DNA of 64,000 bases from Podospora pseudocomata (lineage: Eukaryota > Ascomycota > Sordariomycetes > Sordariales > Podosporaceae), in assembly GCF_035222375.1 (NCBI RefSeq), contig NW_026946366.1, positions 2,852,001-2,916,000 on the forward strand, given 5' to 3'. Below the pieces are notes generated by a model. It was given only the letters and a program-made list of their open reading frames with translations, did not search any database and was not told where the DNA came from. Of this stretch, positions 23,898-34,722 are shown one piece after another. How positions within the stretch are numbered: position 1 is the stretch's first letter; each line of letters opens with the position of its first letter. The translations under genes were made by a program, and so were the position numbers.

Positions 23898-25241
23898 ATG
23901 CTCGTCAAGAACCTCCTCCCTGCCTTCGTGGCAATTGGCTCTGCCGCTGGTGAGTCCATGATGCGAACATCTCGTGAAGCCATGACGAGGTGACTGACAT
24001 GCTATGACACCAGCCCAAAGCGGCACCTGCTCCATCTCCGGAGGCACAACAACCATCAACAGCGCGGCCGAGGCTACTGGGCTTCTGAACTGCAGAACGG
24101 TCCGCGGTAGCGTAGTTATTGGACGCAGCGCCGGCCCCAGCATTGATCTCTCTGGCCCTGGTGAGATCACTGGCGACCTTAGGGTGGCCGACAATGGCAT
24201 CATCGAGACCCTCCAGAGCAGCGACCTCACCACCATTGGCGGCAAGTTCCAGCTGAAGAATGTCACCAAGCTCACCTCCGTAAGCATGTCTAAACTCACT
24301 GCTGCCAAGGAGATCGAGTGGGACACCGTCACCAACATCGAGTCTGTGACCCTCGGCCCCGTCAACAAGGTCGACGACATCAGAATCAGCATCACCTCCC
24401 TCAGGAATCTCGATGCTCTCGACCTCGGCAACGTTGCCAACCTCAAGCTTGACAACAACGCCCGTCTCTCCAAGTTCTCCAGTAACCTTCGCACCTTGAG
24501 CAAGAACCTTGTTCTTGCTTCCAACGGTATTGGCGGCATCGGTCTCGAGGTTGAGCTCCCTAACCTCGTCTGGGCTGTCGAGCTCGACATCAATAACGTC
24601 ACTACCTTCTCCGTTCCCTCCCTCAAGACTGTCAACGGCAGCGCTCGCTTCGGCTCCAACTTCTTCCAGTCCTTCTCCGCCCCCAACCTTACTGCCACCA
24701 GCTCCGGTGATATCTCCTTCATTGGTAACGCCAAGCTCACCAACGCCACCTTCCCCAAGCTTGAGGCCATTGCTGGTGGTCTGACCATTGCCAACAACAC
24801 CAATCTCGATGAGCTCACTGGCTTCCCCAAGCTCAAGTCTATTGGTGGTGCCGTCTTGCTCCGTGGCAACTTCGAGTCGTAAGTTTTGAAATGTTGAAAG
24901 TTTGCTGGACAGCCACTAACATGATGGAATTTAGTGTTGAGATGCCCGCTCTTGACACCGTCCGTGGTACTTTCGACGCCTCTTCTTCCGCCGACATTTC
25001 CGAGTCTTGCAAGGCCTTCGACAAGCTCGCTCCTCAGAACCAGGGCGGCAACGGTGTCATCGCCGGTGGCTACGACTGCACTAGCAACAACACCCAGGCC
25101 AACGAGGATACCGACGGCAGCACTTCTGGCAACGACGGCAGTGGCGGCAGTGATGACAAGGACAATGGTGCCGTCGGCATGGCCCTCAACACCGGCCTCT
25201 TCGCCATTATCGCCCTTGCCGGTTTCGCCGTGGCTCTCTAA
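23898..25241 (+). CDS. ECM33: GPI-anchored cell wall protein Ecm33/Sps2 family
   Basis: Exons 23898-23949, 24014-24878 and 24935-25241 encode 407 residues. A signal peptide (MLVKNLLPAFVAIGSAA) is followed by the mature start QSGTCSISGGTT. Leucine-rich receptor-L-like beta repeats fill most of the protein, with VRGSVVIG, ITGDLRVADNGIIETLQSSD and TSSGDISFIGNAKLTNATFP. A Ser/Gly/Asp linker and a hydrophobic tail (LNTGLFAIIALAGFAVAL) form the GPI signal. Several NxT/NxS sites are present. Ecm33 proteins sit at the plasma membrane and wall and are needed for wall integrity. Codon use is strongly C-biased, which fits high expression. Both introns are in frame; the second has branch CACTAAC. Confidence 0.95.
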
Positions 25242-26193
25242 GACGGGAAGAGCAATGTCTGATTTACGAACAAGGAACGACAAATCTGGAGTTTATGTTG
25301 CCGATTAATCGTGGCTGAGCGCATTTGCATCACACACCCATATCACGCGCAGGGATTACTAGACTTAATACTCTTACCAACATGCTCTTTCCTTTTGACG
25401 AACGTTTTTCGTTTCCTCTCCCTCGCCTGTGAAGTTTTTTGGCCCCCTTTCGCGCAATCAACGAAGTCATGAGAGCAGTCCCCTGGTAGAACTCGACGCA
25501 GAGTTTTATCGGGGGCTAGGAAACAAGAACGCGGCCAAGTGGAAGGAGGATGGTTGAGTAGAGAGGTGTTGGACAGGAGATTCGGTTGTAGTGTGGGCTG
25601 TGGAGAATAAGGAAACATAATAACTGGGTGATGGGTGCGGAAGAGGATAAACATCGCTCTATGATTTTTGACTGGTTCTAGCGGCGTTTTGTTTATTTGT
25701 ATGAAATCTCTTACACGTTGTAATATCGGTGGGGGCCGCGAGCCGTGTTGCTGGTGTCGTATTGTAGGGTTAAAAGCGAATATGATGATTGTCTGTTGAG
25801 TTTTGGACTTGTTCTGTTGCGTACTTGGGGTTCAACTGTGACATGGTATTTTTCGGGAAAGGATGTCTCATGTTCATGTCCTTTTCCGCCACTATCACGG
25901 TCTTTTTCTGTCTTGGGGAACGATAGGAATAAGCAGTCTAACAGCACGGCCCTCTCCCTGTATACATATTTGCTCGTTGGTTTCGGTACTACTGCGTTGT
26001 ATATCTGGAGACACCCAAGTGTCTCCAGATAATTGCTGTTTTGGAAGTTGACCAAAGTAGAAATATTGTGTCTCTTGCATGGTCTTTGGTTTTCCATCCA
26101 CGACCACCTCTACCTAGATTTATTTATACCTAGAGATGTTCCCCACCCCCCCTAAAAAAGAACTACCATTCCTTTCTCTATGCAGCCAAGTAT
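25242..26193. other. Intergenic region between convergent ECM33 and SPF45-like genes
   Basis: 3' regions of the two genes. No coding signal seen. It contains a perfect 12-bp inverted repeat at 26003-26030. Confidence 0.6.
26003..26030. repeat. Perfect 12-bp inverted repeat with 4-base loop
   Basis: ATCTGGAGACAC, spacer CCAA, then GTGTCTCCAGAT. As RNA it would form a stable hairpin on either strand. It lies 760 bp past the ECM33 stop and 163 bp past the stop of the SPF45-like gene, so it is more likely in the 3' UTR or termination region of the latter. Confidence 0.9.
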
Positions 26194-27029
26194 CTACTCC
26201 TCATAAACCCCTTCCTCAAACTTTTCCGCGTCGTAGAACCCAGCCCGAATGGTGTTTCCATTGAAGATTCTTCCTTCGAGGGCGTTGACTGCCTGTGATA
26301 TCATGTCTTGTCAGCAACACGATCGAACGTTTGTGTGTTACTGCAGTTGAAACTTACCCTCAAAGCCGAAACCTCCTCCACAAACTGGATATACACCCTC
26401 TTGTTCTCCCCCAGCCTTTCACTCTGATCAATAAACAGCCTCTCCACCCTCCCATACTTTTCCCCGCACTCCTCCCCTATCTCCTGCCCCAGCCCAGCCT
26501 CAACTTCAGCGGCCAGGTTGGGAATGTTGAGGAGCATATCCCTTAGCACCACTACCCTGCTGATCTTTTGTCCGGCGTTGTTGTTGTTGTTGTCTTGTTG
26601 CGGCTGTGAGGGAGTGAAAAGTGACTTGGGGGCAATGATGCGCCCCTGAGCAGCAGCCGGATCCCGGAAGCCACCGCCTTCCGCGTCGGATTTCTTCTTG
26701 CGTTTGAGAGGCTGGACGGACAGGGCGGAGGTGATGCCGGAGGAGGAGGCGCCGAGGCCGGTGCCGGCTGTCCAGCCGTATTTGGACATTAGCTTGGTTG
26801 CAAAGGCTTTGCCGCGGGTCTTTTGCGGAAGGGAGCCGGCCACGTTGATGGAGGAGTAATCTACGCCTTCGTGTTCTTCGGGGTCGGAGTCGAGGTCCAT
26901 TGCTTCTGGGTCGGTTGGAGGCGGTGGTGGTGGTGGGGAGTATCGGACGGGAGCACGGGATATGATTGCGGTGTCGGTGGGGGGAGGTGGTGGTAAGGGG
27001 CTGGAATCGGGCGGTGGTGGAGGGGGTGG

Positions 27030-27066
<37 letters not shown>

Positions 27067-27873
27067 GACAAGGCCAAACGGCGGGCGTACGCGTCGTCAC
27101 CGGTTGCGTCGTCTGGTATATTTGCTGCTGTTCTTGGGGGTGACATGGGCGGTGGTGCAAAGTTGAACGAGGTAGGGGGTGCGAACTGGCTGTTCATGCC
27201 CATTCCTCTGCGGTCTGGCTCGTCTTCGTCCTCGTCAGCGTAGCGATCCTGGCTTCGTGACTTGCATCTGTGGGCGTAGAGGATTTCCTTCCACTCTCTT
27301 ACTTCCCGTATTCGTTCGTCGCTTCGGAGGTATTCTTCTACGTTGGTTGGGCGGGCGGGGTCGTAGGTCTCGTCCCAGTTTGTTTGTTCCCTTTCGTCGG
27401 CCTTTTTCTTCTTTTTCCTCCTGCCGCCACGCTGACGCTTCTCGTTGGAGGCGCTGTAGAGGTATTCATCTTCCTCTGTTGCTGCCCAGTCGGCCAATGT
27501 GCTTCGCTGTGGTGGTTGCGCTGCTGCTGCTGCTGGGGCACCTGGTGATGCTGATGCTGAGGGGACAGCGGGGGGAGCTTTAGGAAAGGATGGTTTCGGT
27601 TTCGCTGTTGGTCTGTTGACTTGTGGTCGGCGGAGCATAGGCTGAAAGCGAAGAGCTGTTCCATAGGTTAGCAAGAATACAAAGCTGTGTGTGCGCAGAG
27701 GACACACCTGGATCTATCGCCTTCTTTGTGGGAGGCGCATTGTTGTCTTTGGACTCGTTCTGATCTTTGGATGCAAGCGTGGTGCTAGAGCTGCTGTCGC
27801 CGACTGGATCAAGTAAGTTGGCATATAGGGACATTCCGCCCCCGCTAGGACGCGGCGGTGGTGGTGCTGACAT
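26194..27873 (-). CDS. SPF45/RBM17-like splicing factor (G-patch + UHM-type RRM)
   Basis: Exons 27873-27708, 27655-26358 and 26292-26194 encode 520 residues. The N-terminus (MSAPPPPRPSGGGMSLYANL) and a DW-containing acidic/basic region match the SPF45 family. A polyQ (12) and polyP stretch follows, then a G-patch (KLMSKYGWTAGTGLGASSSG, about residues 320-345). The C-terminus is a U2AF-homology RRM that starts VVVLRDMLLNIPNL and ends GRIFNGNTIRAGFYDAEKFE; the last 99-bp exon supplies its final strand. SPF45 acts in 3' splice-site recognition and alternative splicing, and in some organisms in DNA repair. The upstream in-frame TTG is not a plausible start. Confidence 0.93.
27029..27064. repeat. 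(GTT)12 / (CAA)12 coding microsatellite
   Basis: Twelve GTT units on the plus strand encode 12 Gln with pure CAA codons in the SPF45-like gene; a run of seven Pro follows. Confidence 0.92.
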
Positions 27874-28210
27874 CTTGATGGACCTATGTCGAAGTGGTTC
27901 GTTGTGAAAGTTGATGCTCAGCCTTGCACGCGAGGCCAACGTGGATGCAGCAAACAATTGGAGATGGCCGTTGAGGTGCCAAAATAGTGGGTCCGGCTGC
28001 TACTCTTTTAGTGGAGGCCCTGGGAGTACGGAGTATACGTGCCTCTTTTAAGTATGCTTTTTCTGGACCTATGAATCAACCGCAATGAAGTCCCATACAT
28101 GCAAAATTGTTATGATGCAAGGGAAATTGTATTAAGGACGTAGAGTCCATAAAAATATATGTCATCGCTCAAAAATATCCTTATTCATCCTACTCCAACC
28201 TCGACTATTC
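27874..28210. other. Short intergenic region (SPF45-like promoter, Prp2 3' end)
   Basis: 337 bp between two minus-strand genes. No coding signal is seen. The part near 28030-28190 is AT rich, as expected for the 3' end of the helicase gene. Confidence 0.6.
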
Positions 28211-30967
28211 TTAGGACCTCTGCTTCGGGACCTTCTTGCCTTCCATGGCTTCCACGTCCTTCTTGTCATAGTAATGCCCTCCAAACTCTGTAAGCCACTT
28301 GGGGTCAATGGGTATGACACTCCTCACAAACTCCTTGCTCGTCACCACCAACTCGTGGTAAATAATGACCCTTGGTGGCGGATCAATACCCCTGACGACA
28401 CTGCTCGGGTGCACGTATACCGTCATGTTGTTCTTCAGCGTCCTGTACCCGTCACCACTGCGGTTCAACCTAGCCGCGTTCAAGAAGAAGGCCGACGTTA
28501 GAGCTCGAAGAATCGGGTTCATGTTGGATATCCCACCGCAAGATGATTCGGACCCTTCGAGCACTCGATCGCACAGTTTGGCGAGCTGGTCTCGGACATC
28601 ACGGGCTCTGGTCAAACTTCGCTGCGTGAGGAAGTTTTCCTTTGCCCAGATGGGAGAGTAGTCCGAGTCTACCCATTGGTTGTAGACATTGAGCAGAGTC
28701 AGGTGGTCACCACCGTCCTTGACAGTGAACCGCGCCCTGGCAGAATCGGCGTGGACCGCCTTGTCCTTGGGCCGGAAGAAAAGGGTTGCTACCTCGCCGA
28801 GCATTGCGACAATGGTGAGAACCTCCGAGACACACTCTTCAGCGGTGGCCGCGATGAGTGCCTTGGCAAGCATAGGTTCAGCTGGGAACTCGCCCATTTG
28901 CCGACCAACACGTGTCAAGGCGCCAGCGGAGTTGAGTGCTCCAAGGGCATAGAGAAGGTTGAGAGACTTGATGAGAAGCTCGGTGGGTGGGGGGTCAAGG
29001 AAGTCAAAGTTGAGGAGATCATCGATACCTAAAGCCTTGAGTTGCAGAACCACACTGGAGAGCGACGTCCTTTGAATCTCAGGAGTTGGCGATTCGTCCA
29101 TTTCGGACAAGTAGGCAAACCTGGTGTAAAGACGGAAGCATTTTCCTGGGCGGACACGACCAGCACGACCCATACGCTGGTTGGCGGCAGCTCGAGAGCA
29201 GGGCACGACAGCCAACGTTGACTGACCAGTCGTACCGACTGGGCTAAAGGTGTTCTCTTTGGCATAACCCGAGTCAATGACATAGACGATGCCATCAATT
29301 GTCAGCGAGGTTTCGGCAATATTCGTGGAAAACACCACCTTTCTTGCTTTCGGTGGCGTGGGTTCGAAAATCTTGGCTTGTAGTTCTGAAGGCATGTTGG
29401 CATAGATTGGTAACGCGATGATTTCGGGCACTCGGCTCCCTAGCTGCCGCTTGATCTCTGTAACCTGCTCGCAGGCATGGTCAATTTCTTCTTGACCTGT
29501 AAGGAACACGAGAATGTCGCCTTCGGGTTGCGTCGCGTGCAGTTGAAAGACTGTGGCAATGCTGGCTTCCACATAGTTGGCTTCGGGCTTTTCTGTGTAG
29601 TAGACCTCCACGGGATGGACTCTGCCGGGAACGTTGAAGATGGGCGCTCCGTCGAAGTAACCGCTGAACTTCTCAGCATTGAGGGTAGCTGACGAGATAA
29701 TGAGCTTCAGCTCTGGTCTTGCTCTGGTGAGATCCTTGATCAAAGCCAACAGAATATCGGTATGGACAGTTCTTTCGTGGGCCTCGTCGATGATAATGGC
29801 CGAGTATCCTTCTAATGTCGGTGATGTTACCATCTCCCTCAGAAGCATACCATCCGTCATGTATTTGAGAATAGTCTTCTCGCTGGTACAGTCTTCGAAA
29901 CGGATCGAGTATCCAACCTCCCTGCCCACCTTCACGCCCATCTCGTCAGCGACACGAGCAGCAACACTCATGGCCGCAACACGACGAGGTTGCGTACAGG
30001 CAACCTTCATCCCTTCGTTAGTGTAACCTGCCTCGTGAAGGTACTGGGGTATTTGCGTGGTCTTTCCTGAACCAGTCTCACCGACAAGAATCAGAACCTG
30101 GTATTCTTTGATGGCGTCCAGAAAAGCCTCACGATAGGCGTATACGGGGAGGCTCTTCCGGACCTCTTGGATGGACATGTGCGCCCGTTCCGCTGCCTCG
30201 ATCCGGGCCTTGAGTACCCTCTGCTCCTGGGTCAAACCGTCACTAGGCTGGGCGAGCTTTGCGGCCGCATCGCGAACAAACGCAATGTTATCTTCGTCCA
30301 GCAAGAAGTCGTACTTGCCCTCCTCCTCCTCACGCTCCCGGCTCTGGATTTGCGCCTTTGCCTTGACGGTTTGTTCTCGTTCCCATTCTTCGTACTCGGT
30401 GATGTGCTTCTCGTTTCCGAACTGATCCCTCTCCACATGGCGCCTGTTCAGCGCCTCCTCCTTCTTCTTGCTATCGGCCCCATATTGGTCAGGTAGACGG
30501 TAGCCGTCTTGGTAGTCGTCGATGCGCAATCGCTCCTCGGCCAGCCGTAGGATTTCCCGATTTTTGGCGAAGTCTGCTTTTTCCCGTTCCGATAGCCGTA
30601 CACCAGACCGCAACTCAGCTGTCTCTTCCGCGACCTGTTTTCGGAGCAGCGCCAGCTTCTCTGTTTCTCTCTTGGCCAGGTAGTCGAGGCGTGACTTGAG
30701 GCGCAAGTCGCTTATTTTGGAGTCGTCGCGTCCGGTATCACCGCGGCTTATTTTAGAACCGCTCCCTCCGTCCCTTTCCCTCCTGTCACTGTCTCTTTCG
30801 CTGCCTCGTTCTCGTGGAGATCTGGACCGTCGATGTCGTGGCGATTCGTCGCCATCTCGTCGCCTGCGCCGCTTCGGAGACCGTGACCGATCGCGCTTCC
30901 GTTCTTTGGATGGCGCGGAAGGGCCCTCGTCCATAGGCACCAAGGCGTATCGTTTGTTGGAAGCCAT
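28211..30967 (-). CDS. PRP2: DEAH-box pre-mRNA splicing helicase (Prp2/Cdc28/DHX16)
   Basis: A single exon encodes 918 residues. An Arg/Ser/Asp-rich N-terminus (about 1-100) precedes a helical region with FLLDEDNIAFV. The helicase core has motif I GETGSGKTTQ (296-305), TQPRR, the box DEAH (394-397), SSAT, TNIAETSLTIDG and QRMGRAGR, then winged-helix, ratchet and OB-fold domains. The domain order and the sequence around DYQDGYRLPDQYG match Prp2/DHX16 rather than Prp16, Prp22 or Prp43. It uses ATP to remodel the spliceosome before the first transesterification step. An intron-free splicing factor of this length is notable among its spliced neighbours. It is divergent from PCS60. Confidence 0.94.
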   Translation of the reverse strand: MASNKRYALVPMDEGPSAPSKERKRDRSRSPKRRRRRDGDESPRHRRSRSPRERGSERDSDRRERDGGSGSKISRGDTGRDDSKISDLRLKSRLDYLAKRETEKLALLRKQVAEETAELRSGVRLSEREKADFAKNREILRLAEERLRIDDYQDGYRLPDQYGADSKKKEEALNRRHVERDQFGNEKHITEYEEWEREQTVKAKAQIQSREREEEEGKYDFLLDEDNIAFVRDAAAKLAQPSDGLTQEQRVLKARIEAAERAHMSIQEVRKSLPVYAYREAFLDAIKEYQVLILVGETGSGKTTQIPQYLHEAGYTNEGMKVACTQPRRVAAMSVAARVADEMGVKVGREVGYSIRFEDCTSEKTILKYMTDGMLLREMVTSPTLEGYSAIIIDEAHERTVHTDILLALIKDLTRARPELKLIISSATLNAEKFSGYFDGAPIFNVPGRVHPVEVYYTEKPEANYVEASIATVFQLHATQPEGDILVFLTGQEEIDHACEQVTEIKRQLGSRVPEIIALPIYANMPSELQAKIFEPTPPKARKVVFSTNIAETSLTIDGIVYVIDSGYAKENTFSPVGTTGQSTLAVVPCSRAAANQRMGRAGRVRPGKCFRLYTRFAYLSEMDESPTPEIQRTSLSSVVLQLKALGIDDLLNFDFLDPPPTELLIKSLNLLYALGALNSAGALTRVGRQMGEFPAEPMLAKALIAATAEECVSEVLTIVAMLGEVATLFFRPKDKAVHADSARARFTVKDGGDHLTLLNVYNQWVDSDYSPIWAKENFLTQRSLTRARDVRDQLAKLCDRVLEGSESSCGGISNMNPILRALTSAFFLNAARLNRSGDGYRTLKNNMTVYVHPSSVVRGIDPPPRVIIYHELVVTSKEFVRSVIPIDPKWLTEFGGHYYDKKDVEAMEGKKVPKQRS

Positions 30968-31841
30968 TGTCGATGCCTTTTGGTTGATGGTGATGATCTG
31001 AGAGGCAACAACACTTCCGATTTCTTATCTTATCAGCAAGGGTGCACAGGCCCTTGGACCATCCTTCAAGGTCCTCAAAAGGTAGAGAGGGTTAGGGTTC
31101 CATGTTTCCCCTCAGACCTGTAAAGACCACTTCACAACTTGAACTTCGCTCGGATCTCGATAAATATTTCCATGGCCTTCTTTTGAATCATGAATTGCCG
31201 TTGCTAACAGCAAAGCCTCAAAGGGGCTCTCATTCGCCTCTCACTCTTCAACTTCATGGCCCTGGCAGTGCGATATCGCCACGAACCAATCAGATGCAAC
31301 CTCTCAACGCACAACCAGTAGTGAGTTAACAGGGACAAGTCGGTATGAGACCGCTTCTGAGACATGCTAGAGGAGTACGGTATGTCTCGGGAAGTTCTGT
31401 ACCTTAAACACTGATGTTTCTCTACAAAACACCAGTTTCCTGGTCTTATACGTGTTGAACCTGCCATCAAGATGACTTCCATCGCTGAAGCTCACGGCGT
31501 TCGGCACAGCTCTGTCGGACCCACTCGTCTCAAGTTGTCGCAGCTCCGATGACACAATGCGGTAGCGCCGCCGTTTACGGATAGGAGGGCAGTGACGGGG
31601 GGCACAGATCGACGCCTCTCACTATTCATTCAAAAAGCTGGAACTTTTACCTCATTCTAAAAGATCCCATCAATTCATGTACTTGCCACTTTTGTACATT
31701 TCCAAAAGTCTCTCAATCGGCCAACACTGTGATACCCTTCCATCTTCTAGGTAACACCATTGGCGCACACCTCAATTCCCGCTATAACACACTTGGCCGA
31801 ATCACGACACAAAGGAGACACACACTTCAACAATACCCACA
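30968..31841. other. Divergent promoter region (PRP2 / PCS60)
   Basis: No gene is supported in this 874-bp spacer. A telomere-like GGGTTAGGGTT is at 31089-31099 and a CCAATCAG near 31286. Confidence 0.6.
31089..31099 (+). promoter_or_regulatory. Telomere-like two-unit motif GGGTTAGGGTT
   Basis: Eleven bases matching the TTAGGG telomere repeat used by most filamentous ascomycetes, about 122 bp upstream of the PRP2 ATG. Comparable motifs occur at 38044-38055, 61322-61332 and, in an intron, at 14179-14188. In yeasts, Tbf1- or Rap1-like factors bind such sites in promoters; that role here is inference. Confidence 0.35.
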
Positions 31842-33389
31842 ATGTCTACCCTCCAATCAGCCATCAATGGGACCCGCGATGCCGTGGCTGTAATTGTGCC
31901 ATCCAAGCCCAGCCCTCTGATGATGACATACAAGGACCTCCTGGCTGAGGTGCTGTCGTTCCAGCAGAAGCTTGCTGCCATCGGCATCACTCATGGGTCC
32001 CCTGTGTCTATCGCCACGGTTAACTCGTACGAATTCATCGTCTCTTTTCTCGCTGCTTCATGGCAGCGTGGCATTGCTGCACCGCTGAACCCAGCCTACA
32101 AGCAAGAGGAGTTTGAGTTCTATATTAAAGATGTCAAGTCAGCTATTGTTTTGGTTCCCAAGGGCGCCTACCAGAAAGGTGCGCCTGCCGTCAAGGCCGC
32201 CCAGAAGTTCAACGCTGCCATCGCTGAGAGCTATTGGGATGACCAAAAGAAGGAGGTCGCGCTGGATGTCAAGGAACTTGGGCAGTTGAATGGCAAGGGG
32301 CAACAACCGCTGCTGAAGCCGCAGCCAGATGACATTGCCTTGGTCCTTCACACAAGTGGCACCACCTCTCGGCCCAAGGTTGTCCCTCTCTCCCACCGCA
32401 ACCTGACCAGAACGATGAGAAACATCCAGCAAACATACCAGTTGACTGACGCGGACCGGACCATGCTGGTCATGCCCCTCTTCCACGTCCACGGTCTCCT
32501 CTGCGGTCTCTTGGCTCCTCTTTTTTCCGGTGGTTCCATGGTGGTGCCAAGCAAGTTCTCTGCTACTGAATTCTGGCAAGAATTCATCACCCACAAGGCG
32601 AATTGGTACACTGCTGTGCCTACCATCCACCAGATCCTTCTCAAGCACCCCACCCCGAAGCCCCTCCCAAAGATCCGCTTTATCCGGTCATGCTCGTCTC
32701 CCCTTTCCCCGACAGTTTTCCATGCTCTTGAGAAGACCTACAATGCCCCCGTGCTCGAAGCGTATGCCATGACGGAGGCCGCTCATCAAATGACATCTAA
32801 TCCTCTTCCTCCTGCAAAGAGAAAGCCCGGGACTGTGGGTATCGGTCAGGGTGTTGAAGTCGTCATTCTTGACGATGCAGGAAACAAAGTGCCACAGGGC
32901 ACTGAGGGAGAGATTTCCATTCGCGGCGAAAATGTTACGTCTGGCTACCTCAACAACCCCGAAGCCAACAAGACTGCTTTTACAGCCAGTGGCTACTTCC
33001 GAACTGGCGACCAGGGTAAGCTGGATGAGGATGGCTATGTCGTGATCACAGGTCGTATCAAGGAGCTCATCAACAAGGGCGGCGAGAAGATCTCGCCCAT
33101 CGAGTTGGACAATGTTCTTACACGGAACCCAGCCGTCTCGGAAGCTGTGAGTTTCGCTATTCCGGATGAGATGTATGGCCAGGACATTGGTGTTGCCATC
33201 GTTCTCAAGCCGGGCCAGAAGTTGAGCGATGAGGATGTGAAGAAGTGGGTTGGGGACAAGCTGGCCAAGTTCAAGATTCCCAAGAAGGTCTATTTCACTG
33301 ATGTCATGCCCAAGACTGCGACTGGCAAGATCCAGAGACGCATCGTAGCCGAGACCATGCAAAAGAAGGAAGGGAGGGCGAAGTTGTAA
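31842..33389 (+). CDS. PCS60: Peroxisomal AMP-forming CoA ligase (oxalyl-CoA synthetase, Pcs60-like)
   Basis: A single exon encodes 515 residues, the usual length for this family. The AMP-binding P-loop LHTSGTTSRPK is at 170-179, YAMTEAAHQM and the hinge region YFRTGDQGKLDEDGYVVITG follow, and the A10 motif PKTATGKIQRR carries the catalytic Lys near the end. The last residues, AKL, form a type-1 peroxisomal targeting signal. Yeast Pcs60 and plant AAE3, the closest families, activate oxalate with ATP and CoA as the first step of oxalate breakdown. The ATG follows a clean CAATACCCACA leader. Confidence 0.92.
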   Translation: MSTLQSAINGTRDAVAVIVPSKPSPLMMTYKDLLAEVLSFQQKLAAIGITHGSPVSIATVNSYEFIVSFLAASWQRGIAAPLNPAYKQEEFEFYIKDVKSAIVLVPKGAYQKGAPAVKAAQKFNAAIAESYWDDQKKEVALDVKELGQLNGKGQQPLLKPQPDDIALVLHTSGTTSRPKVVPLSHRNLTRTMRNIQQTYQLTDADRTMLVMPLFHVHGLLCGLLAPLFSGGSMVVPSKFSATEFWQEFITHKANWYTAVPTIHQILLKHPTPKPLPKIRFIRSCSSPLSPTVFHALEKTYNAPVLEAYAMTEAAHQMTSNPLPPAKRKPGTVGIGQGVEVVILDDAGNKVPQGTEGEISIRGENVTSGYLNNPEANKTAFTASGYFRTGDQGKLDEDGYVVITGRIKELINKGGEKISPIELDNVLTRNPAVSEAVSFAIPDEMYGQDIGVAIVLKPGQKLSDEDVKKWVGDKLAKFKIPKKVYFTDVMPKTATGKIQRRIVAETMQKKEGRAKL

Positions 33390-34722
33390 ATGGACGCGAG
33401 TATTTGCGGGCTGCACCAAGCTAGCTGTGTTCTTGATTTTCGAAAGAGGATCTGGCTGTCAGTGGGTGATTTTCTAAGATAAATATCTCAAGGTTGTGTG
33501 GTTTATTTATCTGCTTCCTTTGGCTAGTTATGCAAATAGAACGGCATGAAAAGTGTCTTTCACTCTATAATAGTCTACCTATGGAGAATTGAGGAGTACC
33601 TGCATGGGAAGGCAAACAGACTGTTAAGCTGCCAAAGGAATCAGGCACGCAGCCCCATGTCCGATTGATCAATGCTCTAATCCAACAAACGAAGTGACTT
33701 CCCTTATCTCCAAACCTTTGCCCACTTGTGCTGCCTGGTATTTCCAGTTTGTTATCAGCTTTTTCGAGCTGCGTGTATGGAATTTAATAAGTCTCGCATG
33801 AAAACCAAACCTGCTGTTGCTGATATGGTCTGTGCGCACCCCCTGATCCAAAGTAAACAACGGCCCCCTTTCCAAGCTGACAACCGCCAATTCCGTAACA
33901 AACAGACCTTACCAAAGATGATAAGCAACGGTACAACACACTGGATTTTGCCATGAATTTCTTCGGTGACTCTACCGTATCAACCTATTAACCGGGTGGT
34001 GTTGTGTTTCCCAGGTTGTGGTCGCTTTTCACCCGTGGCCCAGTTGCTGAGCAGTGCCTTCCTTCCTCGTCGATAGCTCCTGCCGTGGCAAGCACATCCA
34101 GCACCAGGCCTACATCAGCACACACAAGGCGAGCTGCTCCTCCCGTTTGGAATCGTAGAACGAACGCAGGGCACACAGTCTAAATTTTACCAGGTAGGTA
34201 TTTATTCTCGGCGACCTGCGTGTCCTCTCTCCCTCTTTTCTTCCCACACAAACCAACACCTCTCCAATTTTGAAACCGGCGACAGCGTCGCGGGTCCGCA
34301 CCCTCTGACCGATTATTCAACGCCGAGAATACCACTTCGGCTTTGTCTGACCATCAGCCTGAAGTATTTATTGTCGACTTCCTTGAGTACTTCTCGCTCT
34401 GCTTCTTGTTGTCTAGCAGCAACCAGCCACACCCGAGACTTCAACACAGAAGACTCTCCTCTCCCCTCTCCTTCCATACCCACTTCCCTGCCTTTCCTTC
34501 CTGGCCCAACCAAGGCAACGGCCTCATTTCCCAAACCCTGTCTGCTCTGCCTCTTCTACCATACCTCGACCCACGGCATATCAGGTCGGTTGAGCGGGTT
34601 TTTCCAGTTTTTCCAACAACCTCTACCATTGACCGACCGACTGACTTCAAGGAAACCCTAGAACTCCCGACTTCAGAAACACATCACCTTCACCATTACT
34701 ACCAAGTTGACCCGTCGCCAAA
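33390..34722. other. Intergenic region before the zinc-knuckle gene
   Basis: No gene is supported. The right half (34380-34720) is pyrimidine rich with few ATG codons and probably includes the leader of the CCHC gene. A single AAACCCTAG unit lies at 34663-34671. Confidence 0.55.

Noticed and set aside
24934-25308. Plus-strand frame overlapping the ECM33 last exon, and the 467-codon minus-strand frame over the whole gene
   Set aside because: Both are shadows created by the strong C-ending codon bias of ECM33.
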